64,000 nt of DNA from Quillaja saponaria (lineage: Eukaryota; Streptophyta; Magnoliopsida; Fabales; Quillajaceae): NCBI GenBank assembly GCA_029379385.1, contig CM055605.1, positions 13,117,001 through 13,181,000 on the forward strand. Direction: 5' to 3'. The notes beneath the pieces are model-generated. The model was given only the letters and a program-made list of their open reading frames with translations. It did not search any database and was not told where the DNA came from. The translations under genes and the position numbers were made by a program. Of this stretch, positions 23,105-33,659 are shown in pieces (position 1 is the first letter of the stretch; each line of letters starts with the position of its first letter).

Positions 23105-24187
23105 ATGTCTTCTCAATTAAGCTCTCTTGCAAAAAGAAATATCTTAACTCCTAATATTGAGGAATCTGACAAAGAATTTCTAAGTGATCAGGCTTATGAG
23201 CTAGCTCTTCCTTGTAATACCCAAAACTTTAAATATCCTTACATTCCTCTAACTTATAAAAAGATAGCTCCAATTGAAAAAAGATATGCAAATTTAGCTC
23301 CTTACGAGATAACTCCATTCTATCTTAACAATCACCTTCCTCCTGAATTAAAACTTGAAGGTACTTTATATTATTTAAATATCCTTGTGGACACTGAGTC
23401 TGTTTCTCACAAACCTTGAATTAACTGAATGTCTTATTCCAAACTCATAATTTATAAAGTTATGAAGCCCGAGAAATAAGGAATGGATCTATATCGACAA
23501 AAACAATTTAGAGATAGAAGAATATTTTCTCTGCTATACAATTTTTTTGATTATATGGCTGCATGGGAGAATTTGCTTTTATTTGAAAACATGAAAACAT
23601 AGTTAGTTTCTCAGATTCACTCTCAATGAGGAACCCTCTCCTAATACTGTCCCACAATTGTTTAAAACCTGGTACTTTTCTTAGGAATTATTTCCTATCT
23701 CCTTTCTAAAATATTCATCAATATTAAATGAGATTCTAGGAGAATAATAGTTCTCTAGAACCTCAAGATAAAATAATTATGTTTGCAGCATACTATCAAA
23801 TTCTATAGATAGTAAAATGGGAATATATAGTGAAGGATTGTACTACTACTGCTTTCGGGATTAATCAATCAGTCCCATGGTTAATCAGGAGATCCCAAAT
23901 TAAGTGGTAATTTTGAAGAAAATCTTAATGACATCCAAAAACTAGGGATCTTGAAGTCCCAAGCCTTAGCACGTAAACTTTATTTGAACAAAAACAAAAA
24001 GGTATTAGACATGGTCAAAGACTTATTAGCCTCTTCCTCTAAAGAAGACGTTTAGAAAGAATTATAAAAAATCTTAGAAGATAACAGTTCAAATATGAGT
24101 TAGGATAACCTGACTTATTTTCAAGATTCACAAGATCCATTTGATGAAGGAGCCGAAGATTTTCTAGAAGAAGAGACTCATCTCTAA
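23105..24187 (+). pseudogene. Viral downstream ORF of unknown function, copy 3
   Basis: Starts MSSQLSSLAKRNIL, 22 bases after the RNase H frame, and ends DEGAEDFLEEETHL at 24187. The first 104 codons are open to 23419; stops follow. Blocks shared with copy 2 include SDKEFLSDQ and YDYMAAWENLLLFE-like sequence near 23550. No known domain recognised. The most readable N-terminus of this gene in the window. Confidence 0.6.
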
Positions 24188-24725
24188 TTTGCTTTTGTAA
24201 AACAAATATTTTGCTTTCTAAAAGAAGATTCTACTTTTCAAAAAGAATGAAGCTTTCGGTGCAAAAGTCCATCAAATTATTAAAGCTAAATGTTACTTTA
24301 TTATTCTCTTCTTTTCTGGCAAGACGACTCCAACCTATCTAGGACACGTGCCCAAACAATGTTAGGTGCCTCATCATAAGGAATCTATTTTGTTCATCCT
24401 TATCCGAAGGACTTCAGTGTTTAAATAGAGGCTTGAGCCCTCCTAAGAAGAACAAGTTTTTCTTTAGATGTTTAAGAAGGGTTTCTAAGTATTTGAGTGT
24501 TTAATTTCTGTAAAATAAAATTTTATGAGTTGTGAGCAAGCTAAAGATCTTCAAGTCTTCTCTTGGATAATTCAAAGCTTGTACCTGTGTTCCAGTTGGT
24601 ACCTATGACATAGATTGTACCTTTAAAGTGTGCAAAGTCTGTATCTATTATTATCCTCGCTTTAATGTAAGCTCTATTTTTCAAATCTATCTTACTTTTT
24701 TTTGTGTATTGTTTGTTTCCTTACA
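24188..24725 (+). promoter_or_regulatory. Viral promoter / leader region, plus-strand copy
   Basis: Inverted counterpart of 15975-15425. Contains the TATA-like GTTTAAATAGAG at 24419-24430 followed by the conserved block CCTCCTAAGAAGAACAAG. Homology ends at about 24725 (TTGTTTGTTTCC), where LINE sequence begins. Confidence 0.5.
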
Positions 24726-24797
24726 ATAAGCATTTAAAGAAGATGAATCAACTGTCTATATTTATCATAATGTTTCCAAAGCATATTAACCTTGCAA

Positions 24798-24980
24798 TTA
24801 ACAATGAACAAGAGCCAAAGAGTCACTGTGAACAATGACATTCATAAGGCCATAAGAAACACAAGTCCTTAACCTTTTAAGAAGAGCTTCAAATTCAGCA
24901 ACCATATTAGAATGAACGCCCAAGTATACCCTATAAGCAATAATTAATTCACTAGAACTTGATCTAATAATGCCTTCCAC
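24798..24980 (-). pseudogene. LINE RNase H domain remnant
   Basis: Sixty open codons including VHSNMVAEFEALLKRLRT and MNVIVHSDSLALV, matching the plant RVT_3 type RNase H found at the end of plant LINE ORF2 (pattern AE..AL..GL and V.SDS). It would degrade RNA in the RNA-DNA hybrid. The downstream part is missing or scrambled. Confidence 0.7.
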
Positions 24981-25231
24981 GGCTACTTTACCTAGGTTAC
25001 CCCGTGAGCAACCATCACAATTTAATTTTATAAAAGAAAGAGAGGAAGGGCTGCTATCTTAGAACAAGAACCTTCTTGAAGAAATTTCGTTTAGGAATGT
25101 GATAAGGAAAGAAATGAAGCATGTAAGAGTCTTTAATGCTCACTTTTACCTTACCTTTCAAGGAAGAAAATATAAACCTGAGTGTCTTTAAAACCTGCCT
25201 AACAATACATATTGAGTTAAAGGGGCTATTT

Positions 25232-25429
25232 TTAAATTTCTTTGCATTTAGAGATTTCCATATTTTTAAACCTCTTTAGAGTACTGTCCAAACCCAAATA
25301 ACCAAACCATAGCTTCCAAAAGAAAATGGAAATTTTAATAGATAGCATAGGTTGCCAAGATAATGTAAGATGATTCATTAAAGGACCTTTTTTATGACAT
25401 ACATCCCAGCCAAAAGAGACTGAAAACAA
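25232..25429 (-). pseudogene. LINE zinc-binding (zf-RVT) region remnant
   Basis: MFSVSFGWDVCHKKG followed by KISIFFWKLWFGYLG resembles the KI..F.W....  part of the zf-RVT domain between RT and RNase H of plant LINEs. Only the N-terminal half is in frame; the Cys/His cluster is not preserved in this frame. Confidence 0.55.
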
Positions 25430-25792
25430 ACCTGACTAGTTCTTTGTCCAAACTAAAACATCAGTAATACCTGCATAAAAGTTTAGTTCCTCCATCTTCT
25501 AACAATCATTTGAGGGAATAAGTTGCTTGTCCTCATTAGAAAGATTCTGAAAATCATACAATTTGCCCATAAGATGAGAAAGGATGTCATAAAGTAGCAA
25601 AAATAAAGGCCCAAGATCACATTATTGATCAAACCAAAAGCTAATCTGCCTCATTCCCACATTCCAATACAAGAACAGTTCCATTATAGAGTGACGAGAA
25701 GCAAGGCAATGCCATATAGGTGAAAACCTAGAAGGATTTGCAACAACAGGATGAATCTTATGACATAATTTAGCTAGCATGAATTGAGACCA

Positions 25793-26441
25793 TCAGGACT
25801 TACCTTTCCAAAGGCCAAACCAAAGCTTTATTGAAAAGGCCAAAGACATTTCAGCTAGAGACTGAATACTTAATCCTTCTTCACTGGGAGGCAGAAAATT
25901 AGCTTTCCAATAACACCAATGAAATTTACTTTTACCTTCTTTAGCACCCCAAAAGAAATTTGATAATGCACTTTCAATCTTAGCAAAGTTTGCTTTTGAG
26001 AGTCTAAAGCATTCAATATATAAACTTAAGAACATGTTTAACAAGTATTAGCCTTCCTCTTTGGGATAGAAACTTGGATGACCAAAAAGTAATCCTTGCA
26101 TGAAATTTTGAAACCATGTTAGAGAAAAACGATACCTTTTTGCGTCCAATAAAAAAAGGGCAGCCTAAATACACTACCAGGAGATGATGTTGCGTAAAAC
26201 CTGTGATATTCCTAATAATTCTTATCAGTTGATCAGATGCCTTGGAGCATGCAATAAAACCACTGTTGTAAATGTTCACCAATTGCCTCGAATTTGCTTC
26301 ATACTTTTTTAGAAAAGTCATTAATCCCTCATAAGATCTTTTCCTTCCAGTTGAGAATATAATGATATCATCTACAAAACAAATATGTGAAATCGGAGGT
26401 GTGCCAATATGATGGTAATAATCACTCATACTTGAGGACAT
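25793..26441 (-). pseudogene. LINE reverse transcriptase, catalytic and thumb parts
   Basis: The frame at 26441-26013 carries ISHICFVDDIIIFSTG, the catalytic motif (FADD in most plant LINEs, FVDD here), then VVYLGCPFFIGRKK and FWSSKFLSQRGRLILVKHVL, the usual palm-to-thumb blocks. A frameshift leads to 26044-25793 with SNFFWGAKEGKSKFHWCYW and EEGLSIQSLAEM. The order and spacing match intact plant L1 elements. Confidence 0.8.
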
Positions 26442-27119
26442 GAGCTTTTTAAGCCCTTAACTTAACACTTACATGGCCAGAATGAAAAGAATAGGTGAGA
26501 AAGGATACCCTTGTCATAGACCTTTTGTGGATTTAAAGAAACCTAAGCTATTACCATTACCAAGTGCTGGAGATCAACCACCAAACACGGTTAATCCAAA
26601 ACTCGCAAAAGGAAAACTTTCATAAAACAAAGACAAAGAAAACCAATTCACCTTATCATAAGCTTTTGAGATGTATAGTTTAAAAATGGTATTCCCTCCT
26701 GGGACTTTCTTAGAAAGTCATGAACCATCTCTTATGCCAATGGTATATTGTCAATTATGCTTCTACCTTTTAAGAATCCACTTTGTTTTTGACAAATCAA
26801 ATAAGGTAAAAGACTACTTAGTTTATTAACCAAGACCCCAGATATAATTTTGGAAGCAAAGTTAAATAGACTTATTGGGCTCAAGTCAGAAAAGGATTAG
26901 GGTGACTCCACCTTAGGCAAGAGCACTATGACGGTGCTACTAATAAACTTTGTAAGTTCACCACCTGCAAAAAAATATTGCATAGCCCAAATGACATCTT
27001 CAGATATAATCGACTAATAAGTGACATAAAAAATCCCCATTAAAGCCATCTTGACAGGCTGCACTATTCTTGTCAAGCTAAAGCACTACCTCTTAAATCT
27101 CCTCTTCTAATGGAAACAT

Positions 27120-27830
27120 TCAGAGAGTATTGTTTTTTTTCGGGGTTATTAAAGAAGGGATGCAATCAAGAAAGCTTAATTCAAGAACATTACCAGGCTT
27201 TAAGAAAAGCTTTTGAAAGTGTCCTATAGCATGTCTTTCAATTTCATCCTTCTCTACCATCCAAGAGCCCGAAGAATCCTTTATTTTATGGATGGCAAGC
27301 CATCTCTCCTGTTCTTTAACCGTGGCATGGAAGAATTTTGTACCTATCTCCCTCTTGTAGCCATTTGATGGATGATTTCTAATGCTAAAAATCCTCCTCC
27401 AAAATAAATTCATTTTCTAGATTATTTTCAGCTTTTGTCAAATCCTCCTATGATACATCACGCCTATCAAAAGCTTGTTCATTTTGACTTAAAAGGCTTT
27501 CAGCATCTTTAACTCTATCTTGAATCTTCCTAGAAACCCTTTCATTCCAATCTCGCAAAGTATTTTTAAATCTCTTAAGCTTGGCTCCGAGCACATTCAT
27601 TGGGTTACCAAGAATGGGTTCTTCCCAAGAATGCTGGACAATGTTTAAAAAAGAGTGATGTTTACACCATACATTCAAGAATTGAAATAAAGCATGATAG
27701 ATTATTCCCTGAACTTTAATTTCAACCTTCAAAGCATTATGATCTAAATAATTCCTGCTAAGTTATGTCACATGGAAATCAATATTGGTCCAACATGAAT
27801 TCATATAGAAACAGTCTAACCTTTTTAAAA
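27120..27830 (-). pseudogene. LINE endonuclease C-terminus and linker to RT
   Basis: At 27830-27725 a translation beginning KRLDCFYMNSCW and running to LSRNYLDHNALKV matches the end of the AP-type endonuclease (RLDR.L.N..W ... L.R..SDH.PL). The frame at 27732-27448 continues into the linker. The frame at 27413-27120 contains GTKFFHATVKEQERW and DEIERHAIGHFQKLF, the segment just before the RT fingers. Confidence 0.75.
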
Positions 27831-27839
27831 TATGTTGTG

Positions 27840-30480
27840 AAAAATACTATACAAGTGTACGTATCGTGAACAAGTAATAAAGTGTAAGTGAGATCGTTCC
27901 CATGAGTAATTGAATCTAACTATTGCTAAATACTAAAATTAACCAATACTTATTTTATCCAAATGAATGAACTTTGAGAGATTTATAACTAAATTAAACT
28001 AAATTAAAGAAACAAACGTAAGAATATAATGAAGAAAACCTATAATTACAACTTCCCTTAACATTCACTTGGATTATTATTATCTTATCATGTTTAGTTG
28101 TGATACTGAATTATTAACCTAAGGTTCTTATTTAATTATAACTATCTTTCTAATTGCTTATAATAATATCTAACTTAACCAATTCACTATATTTCTAAGA
28201 GTTGAAGTTAGACTCATTAAGAATAGACTTAATAATAGTTACACAAGGTATGGAGATATATTTCTATCCTACATACAAATCAAATTCAAACAAGTATGTG
28301 AATGAATTAAAAAGTGCTATCTTATTCAAGGCTAAACCTAGATTTCCTTTGTCAAGGTTCCTCTAATTTATCAAATCAATCTAATTGGTAGCTAATCAAT
28401 TAGAAGCATAAAGCATAGAATAAGATAAATAATTCATGTGACAAATCCAAAACAATTATATTACAAATTTAAAACCAAGCTACATGTTGAGTTTCATTGC
28501 AATCCTAGAGAAGTGACTAATCCATGTACTTAAAGTAAACTTAGATTCATATAAAGAAACCATCAAATAAATACAAGGAAAAGAAAGAGTAGAATGAGGA
28601 AAATCGATGGTTGTCAATCTTCAATCATCCTAAGCTTCTCTTACTCCTTGCACTCTTGATGCCTTTAAACTCTAGACTTTCTTAGCTAAACTTGTGTGTT
28701 TTATATTCCCTAATATAAACCTCTTCAAATAAGCTTCAAAACCCTAGAAAAGAAGTTAATTCAGACTAGGAATTGATCCAAAGCAACAGCACTGAAGTTC
28801 AGGTGCTTCGGCACTGAAACTCTAGAGAAGGAATCACCGTTGGGTGCTTAGGCTATAGCTTTCTGGCGCCCAGGCGCCATAATATTTTTCTTTGGTCATC
28901 CCAGCACTTTCTTTATGACACCTAGGCACCCTAGCCTTTGCATGGATGGTTCTTTTGCATAATTTTGGGCACTGTGGTGCCCCTATTCAGTGGCCATGAT
29001 GCCCGAAGCATAGGAAATCCTTGTTTGTCTCTTCTTCAACTTCAAAGGGATTTCCTTTAAGCATTAAACATTTAAAACACACAAACTAAGTTAAGAATCA
29101 ATGAAATTCCTAATTTTTTTTTTTTTTTATAACTCTAAGCTTTCCTCATTTTTCTTATGACATAGCTCAATATATTCATAGAATGATCAACATGCTTCAA
29201 AGTATTGGTTCAAAACTAGAAGCTATCATAACGGTTAGGCAAAAGGTTTTGTGGGTATCCAAGAAAAGGCAATATAGGATCAATGATATAAACTAGGATA
29301 TAATATAAAACATGGTAAGCTTAAAAAGGCTCAAACTGTCCAAAGATGGCTTAAATCAATTCCTAACTTAGTTTTGTCTAGGATTTCACCTCAAGAGAGA
29401 ATTAAACAAATTCAAAGGTTCCTAACTAAGTATGAACTTCCTAAACATAAACAGTCTTTAAAACAAAACAATCCTAAGAAAAAGATCAAGAGCATAATAT
29501 GTATTGGAAATTATATCTTATAATTCTTCTAACTCAAGAATTTAACATGAATGTCAATAATCATATGAAAACTATAATATTATCATAAGATGAGGGGATT
29601 TTATCATAAAAGCATAATAACATTTTGACTAACTAAAAACCTAAAAACACAAGTACACCAATAAAACCTTCCCCCAAACTTAAGACTAATATTGTCCCTA
29701 ATGTTGAAATATAAAAAGGAATAAGGATAGAAAGACTCCCTAGCGTTGAAGCATAATGGAAAGTTCACTAATCCTTGGCCTTGTTAATAGCGCCTGAGTT
29801 CATTCAAGGTAAAAAATAATATACCTGCAAAAAATTAAAACTAAAACTAAAAAATTTAGAACTTGGGTTGCCTCCTAAAAAGCGCTTGATTTATAGTCTT
29901 CGGCTTGACTTTTGCATTCTTAGCCCTTGTCTTCCAATACAATGGAGGTCTTATCTTTCAAAGAGTACTTGAACCTCTTTCAGTTCCTCTTGTATTTCCT
30001 ACTTGAGCTTGCTTTAGCCAACTTATTCATGCCACCAAGCTTGTCCTTTAATAGCTTTGGCCTCCTTAATTTTTGATTGCACCACTTAATGACTTTCCTC
30101 TTGATTGAGCTTTCGGTCTTTAATGCTGGTTTCTTTGGAATGGAATGTTGTTTTAGTATTAAGGATTTATCAAGAGAAATACTCAGCTCTTCATTTCCTT
30201 CTTTTGTGGCTTCATGCACCACTTCAATGGCATAGCACTACTCAGATTAGAAATGAAGGTTCATAGCCTTGAAGATGTGGAACTTCACTTCTTAGTCTTG
30301 AACTCCTATAGTAAGTTCTCCTTTTTGCACATCTATGAGAGTTCTACCCGTTGCTAGGAACGGTTTCCCTAATATTATAGGAATATTCTTGTCTTCCTCC
30401 ATGTCAAGATGAGGAAGTCAGCTATAAAATATAAGCTTGTTCACCTTAATACTGTTCCAGATTAAAAATAAAAAAATTAA
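27840..30480 (-). mobile_element. Ty3/gypsy element remnant (Athila-like), mostly non-coding
   Basis: 27840-27910 has the ATACAAGTGTACGTATCGTG ... GTGAGATCGTTCCCATGAG motif often seen in untranslated parts of plant gypsy elements. Further signatures are CCTTCCCCCAAACTTAAGAC near 29670 and TTGGGTTGCCTCCTAAAAAG near 29870. A protease piece lies at 30300-30410. RT, RNase H and integrase are absent, and no paired LTR was identified, so this is an internally deleted fragment. Clade assignment is tentative. Confidence 0.6.
29980..30420 (-). pseudogene. Gypsy protease C-terminal part and pol linker
   Basis: Minus-strand translation of 30410-30300 gives MEEDKNIPIILGKPFLATGR followed by TLIDVQKGELTIGVQD, the well conserved end of the retropepsin region of plant gypsy elements (II.GRPFLATG..LIDV..GEL). 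A stop falls in the next codon. After another stop the frame at 30222-29980 gives 80 lysine-rich codons of the spacer that precedes RT in this group. The catalytic Asp lies outside the surviving part. Confidence 0.75.
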
Positions 30481-30779
30481 TTAAAACTCCTAGCTAGCTG
30501 TCACAATCTGCTCTAACAAAATTTGCTCATGAACATGAGATTCCCTCTTAAGAAACACCATATATTTGCATCTATAAATGTTTATCTCCTCTGTCATTGA
30601 TCTATTCTTCTGTTTTTATAATGAGAAAAACATGTGACTGCTCCCATTCTGAAATAGACCAAGGACTAATTTGAAACAATTATCAACTCAAGTACTAAGT
30701 TACTAAGTATCGAAAACATAGGCAATATTAGAAAGGTTGACCAAAATTTCCATTTAATCGTAAGTGAAGGAAAAAATTT

Positions 30780-30952
30780 CTTTGTATATACAAACACATT
30801 AATGGATGTTAAGATTCTTCATAATTAAATTATTTAAATGGTAATTGAGTTATTATATCATTTGTGAAGTAAAATAAAAGTTTCAAATCCTTCCAACCTA
30901 TTAACATTACGAAATTTAACCATTAATTACTATAGAAATCAATTTATTGATA

Positions 30953-30993
<41 letters not shown>

Positions 30994-31400
30994 TACTACA
31001 TTTAAGATTAAGATGGATTTCAAAAAAATTTAATAGTAATAATATTAGTTACGAGAATAATATATTACTGAACATAATTGAGGTTCACGTATTACTGAAA
31101 AGCAAAAGTTAGTGCTTGTACGTTCATTTCTCTTTCCATTTAAATTTTTACAATTCCTCATCTAATGAAATTTATTAATATATATATATATATCATTATA
31201 AATAAACTTTTAGTATGATTTATTTTTATTTCTTTCCTTTAGCTTGAAAATTGAAATTACACTGCCTCTAGTTTTTATTTTTAAATAATTAATTAAATAG
31301 ATTGATAATTATTGACAAGGCCTTGAAAACAATTCTTATGCCCAATTGTTAAAAGTTAAAATTGAAAAATAATCAATTAGGTGCAAATAAAATAAGAGGG
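30780..31400. repeat. Segmental duplication, copy A left part
   Basis: Aligns with 44225-44855: shared blocks include GAAATTTAACC with AATCAATTTATTGATAAAAA, and GCCTTGAAAACAATTCTTAT with CCCAATT. A (TA) microsatellite of about 17 units (30957-30992) lies within it where copy B has only AAAGCAAAAAA. The match stops at about 31400 and resumes at 36985. Confidence 0.75.
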
Positions 31401-32346
31401 AAAAAAAAGACTACCTTGAGATAACCCTTGTTTGGTTTAGTTTTTAAAATAATTTTTAAATTTAAGTTTTCCTATTAAACTATTTGGTAATAGAAGTTTT
31501 ATATTTAAATGTTACGAAAAAAAAAAAAATTGGGCTTTTTAGTATTCTGAAAGTTAAAAGTTAAATTTAAACAAAATATATATGGACTACATACAATACC
31601 CCCATCTCTTTTGTGGGATTTTAAATTCCCAATAAAAGTGACAAATGTTGAGCAAAGATGATGACAAATCAGCAGTGTTACCTGTTGAGATTTTTTTGAT
31701 CTGTTAGAAAAATTTGTCAATTAGAGTTATTATTTATGTTTTAACCCCAACAAATTTATGTTTTAACCCATAATTTTGTTGAATGTTTTCAATTAGGCCC
31801 CATGCTATTTTGCAGCCTGAAAATTTTCATTTCAAAGAAATGGTAGAGCCAAATTTAATGGGGCTGAAAATTGAAAACCTTTCTGCTAAACAATTTGGCT
31901 CATGAAGTTAATCCTCCTTCCTTAATGGACAGAGCTCGCTCACTATAATGGATCCAAGATTAATTTATATTCCTGTGCCACACCCATATATAATTACCTC
32001 TTACACAATTTCTCATTTACCTTGAACAGACACTTCCTTACATTTCTTCAACATCCCATTTTGTTTTTCTTCAAAAAGTTGCCTTAATTTTTTCTTTTCT
32101 TTCTTGTTTTTTCCTTCACTGGCTGTCTTTTTTGGTTTTCAGGTAATGCTTTCGAAATCTTCTTTGGACTTCTTGAGAACCTTAGACAACTTGGAAACTC
32201 CCCTTCACACCAAAACGCAGAAACCTCATCCATTCCCCCCACCGCCCCCAGCATGCTGTTTTCTTAATAGCATAGCCATAGTTTCATAACTTTAAAAGAG
32301 TCAACAGCTCATCAAGTCGAAAGCTAAGAAAGCCCCTTCTTCACTG
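31401..32346. other. AT-rich insertion sequence with promoter-like stretch; no gene confirmed
   Basis: Around 31985 a TATATAATTACC box is followed by a pyrimidine-rich stretch and a TTTTCAG acceptor-like site at about 32140, resembling a plant promoter and leader. A 61-codon frame follows (32104-32289), proline-rich at its end and without recognisable domain. It may be the remnant of a host gene. Confidence 0.25.
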
Positions 32347-32610
32347 CTAATAATAGTCCTCAATTTTTGCCAATAAAAACCAGTAAATCACATAAAACAA
32401 TAAACAAAGGCATATCTGAACAGAGACATCTTGACCCACAAATCCCACCCAATTCCAATCTCCAAATTTCAGAGCAACCCAAGAAGAAGCCAGCACCTCC
32501 CAAGCGAACCACAATAAAAAAGAAAACCCCAATAACATAAAAAAATACTCAACCAAAACTCTTTCTTTGGATGAATCAACATCTTGACCAAAATTCTGTT
32601 TTTGAACCAC
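32347..32610 (-). CDS. Small hydrophobic ORF of unknown function
   Basis: Eighty-seven codons with two strong hydrophobic segments: FFMLLGFSFLLWFAWEVLA (residues about 23-41) and a second one around residues 66-84 containing LCLLFYVIYWFLLA. The N-terminus is polar and charged (MVQKQNFGQDVDSSKERV). Codon choice looks more gene-like than the AT-rich surroundings. About 55 bases upstream on this strand is a 54-base T run (plus-strand A tract 32667-32720). I recognise no family. It may be a fragment of a membrane protein gene or a chance frame. Confidence 0.25.
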   Translation of the reverse strand: MVQKQNFGQDVDSSKERVLVEYFFMLLGFSFLLWFAWEVLASSWVALKFGDWNWVGFVGQDVSVQICLCLLFYVIYWFLLAKIEDYY

Positions 32611-32666
32611 ATCAAAATTTTGGGTCCTTTCTTCCGTGAATCAAAGAGCTTTTACAGCTATTTTAG

Positions 32667-32722
<56 letters not shown>

Positions 32723-33659
32723 TATAGATAATTTTAGAAGTTAATTGAAGATAGAGATTGAGAGTCAACTTGTGCAGGTGGTGGCAGTTGTGGGCTGAAT
32801 TGAGATTTAAAAAATGAAATGAAGTACAAATGAAGTAAGTATAAATTTACATAAATCAGGTGATAGGTTGAGATGAATGGATAGTGGTGATTAAATTATT
32901 TAAAATTGACGGTGGATATAGTAGCCACATCAGTTTGGATATTTAAAAACCCACAAATCAGATAGGGTGTTATATAATTTACTTAAAAAAAAAATTCAAA
33001 TTGAAAACAATTGAAATTCAAATAAAATTTATTAATTATTTTAATTAGACAAATAAAACAATAATATTTTTTAAAATAGTCTTTTTATTAATTTTAATAT
33101 TCAATTTCTTCTTTTAAAAAATAAAATTAAACAATTTTTTTTTTATATCTCATAGTGGTTTTATATTAACTCATACAAACACTTGTTCCAAAAAAAAAAA
33201 AATTCAACACTTTTTAAACAATTTTACTTAAAATAATATTTTTATACACTGTATTTTTACGCACTACTTAATCAACAATAACCAATAAGCAATTAAATGC
33301 AATGAAGAACACTCATAATCACAAGGAAAAACATAACCCATGAGTGATAACCTGAATACGAGTTTAGATGTAATGGTTAAACTTACATTATAAAATAAGC
33401 ATATTAATTTATAGTTAAACATGTTATAATTCATTATCTTTGTGGCCAAATAAATTCAAATAAATGAATAATTAATGTATAGGTATATATATGTATATAA
33501 CAAGATTAATTTCTATCGCAAATAAATTAAATAAATAAATAATGTAATTAAACATGTACATATACATATATATCTATATATAACTAGAAAATATACACAT
33601 CATAAATATAACTTTTTGACTTTGAACCTATTTGTACTATTTTATTTTATATTGCTTTT
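32611..33659. other. AT-rich spacer with a 54-base poly(A) tract
   Basis: Contains the uninterrupted A run 32667-32720, then low-complexity AT-rich sequence with short TA repeats (33480-33590). No gene or terminal repeat recognised. Confidence 0.5.

Larger units (their letters stand above)
9748..24725. mobile_element. Endogenous pararetrovirus array (Caulimoviridae-like) with inverted repeat
   Basis: Three partial copies of one viral genome. Minus strand: a copy from 20238 down to about 15976 runs head-to-tail into a nearly full copy from about 15975 to 9748. Plus strand: a copy runs from 20239 to 24725. Gene order in each is movement protein, coat protein with CCHC knuckle, aspartic protease, RT, RNase H, then a separate downstream ORF and a promoter/leader region. 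A plant movement protein, protease-RT-RNase H without integrase, and no LTRs point to Caulimoviridae. The downstream second ORF suggests a florendovirus-like genome, which is inference. All copies carry stops and frameshifts. Confidence 0.85.
24726..27830 (-). mobile_element. L1-type LINE, 5'-truncated
   Basis: Minus-strand ORF2 remnants in the order endonuclease C-terminus, reverse transcriptase, zinc-binding region, RNase H. ORF1 and most of the endonuclease are missing upstream, the usual outcome of incomplete target-primed reverse transcription. No clear poly(A) marks the 3' end near 24726. It abuts the viral array on one side and a gypsy remnant on the other. Many stops and frameshifts. 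Confidence 0.8.

Noticed and set aside
9748..24725. Ty3/gypsy retrotransposon as the source of the RT copies
   Set aside because: There are no LTRs and no integrase, and a plant movement protein and a pararetroviral gene order are present.
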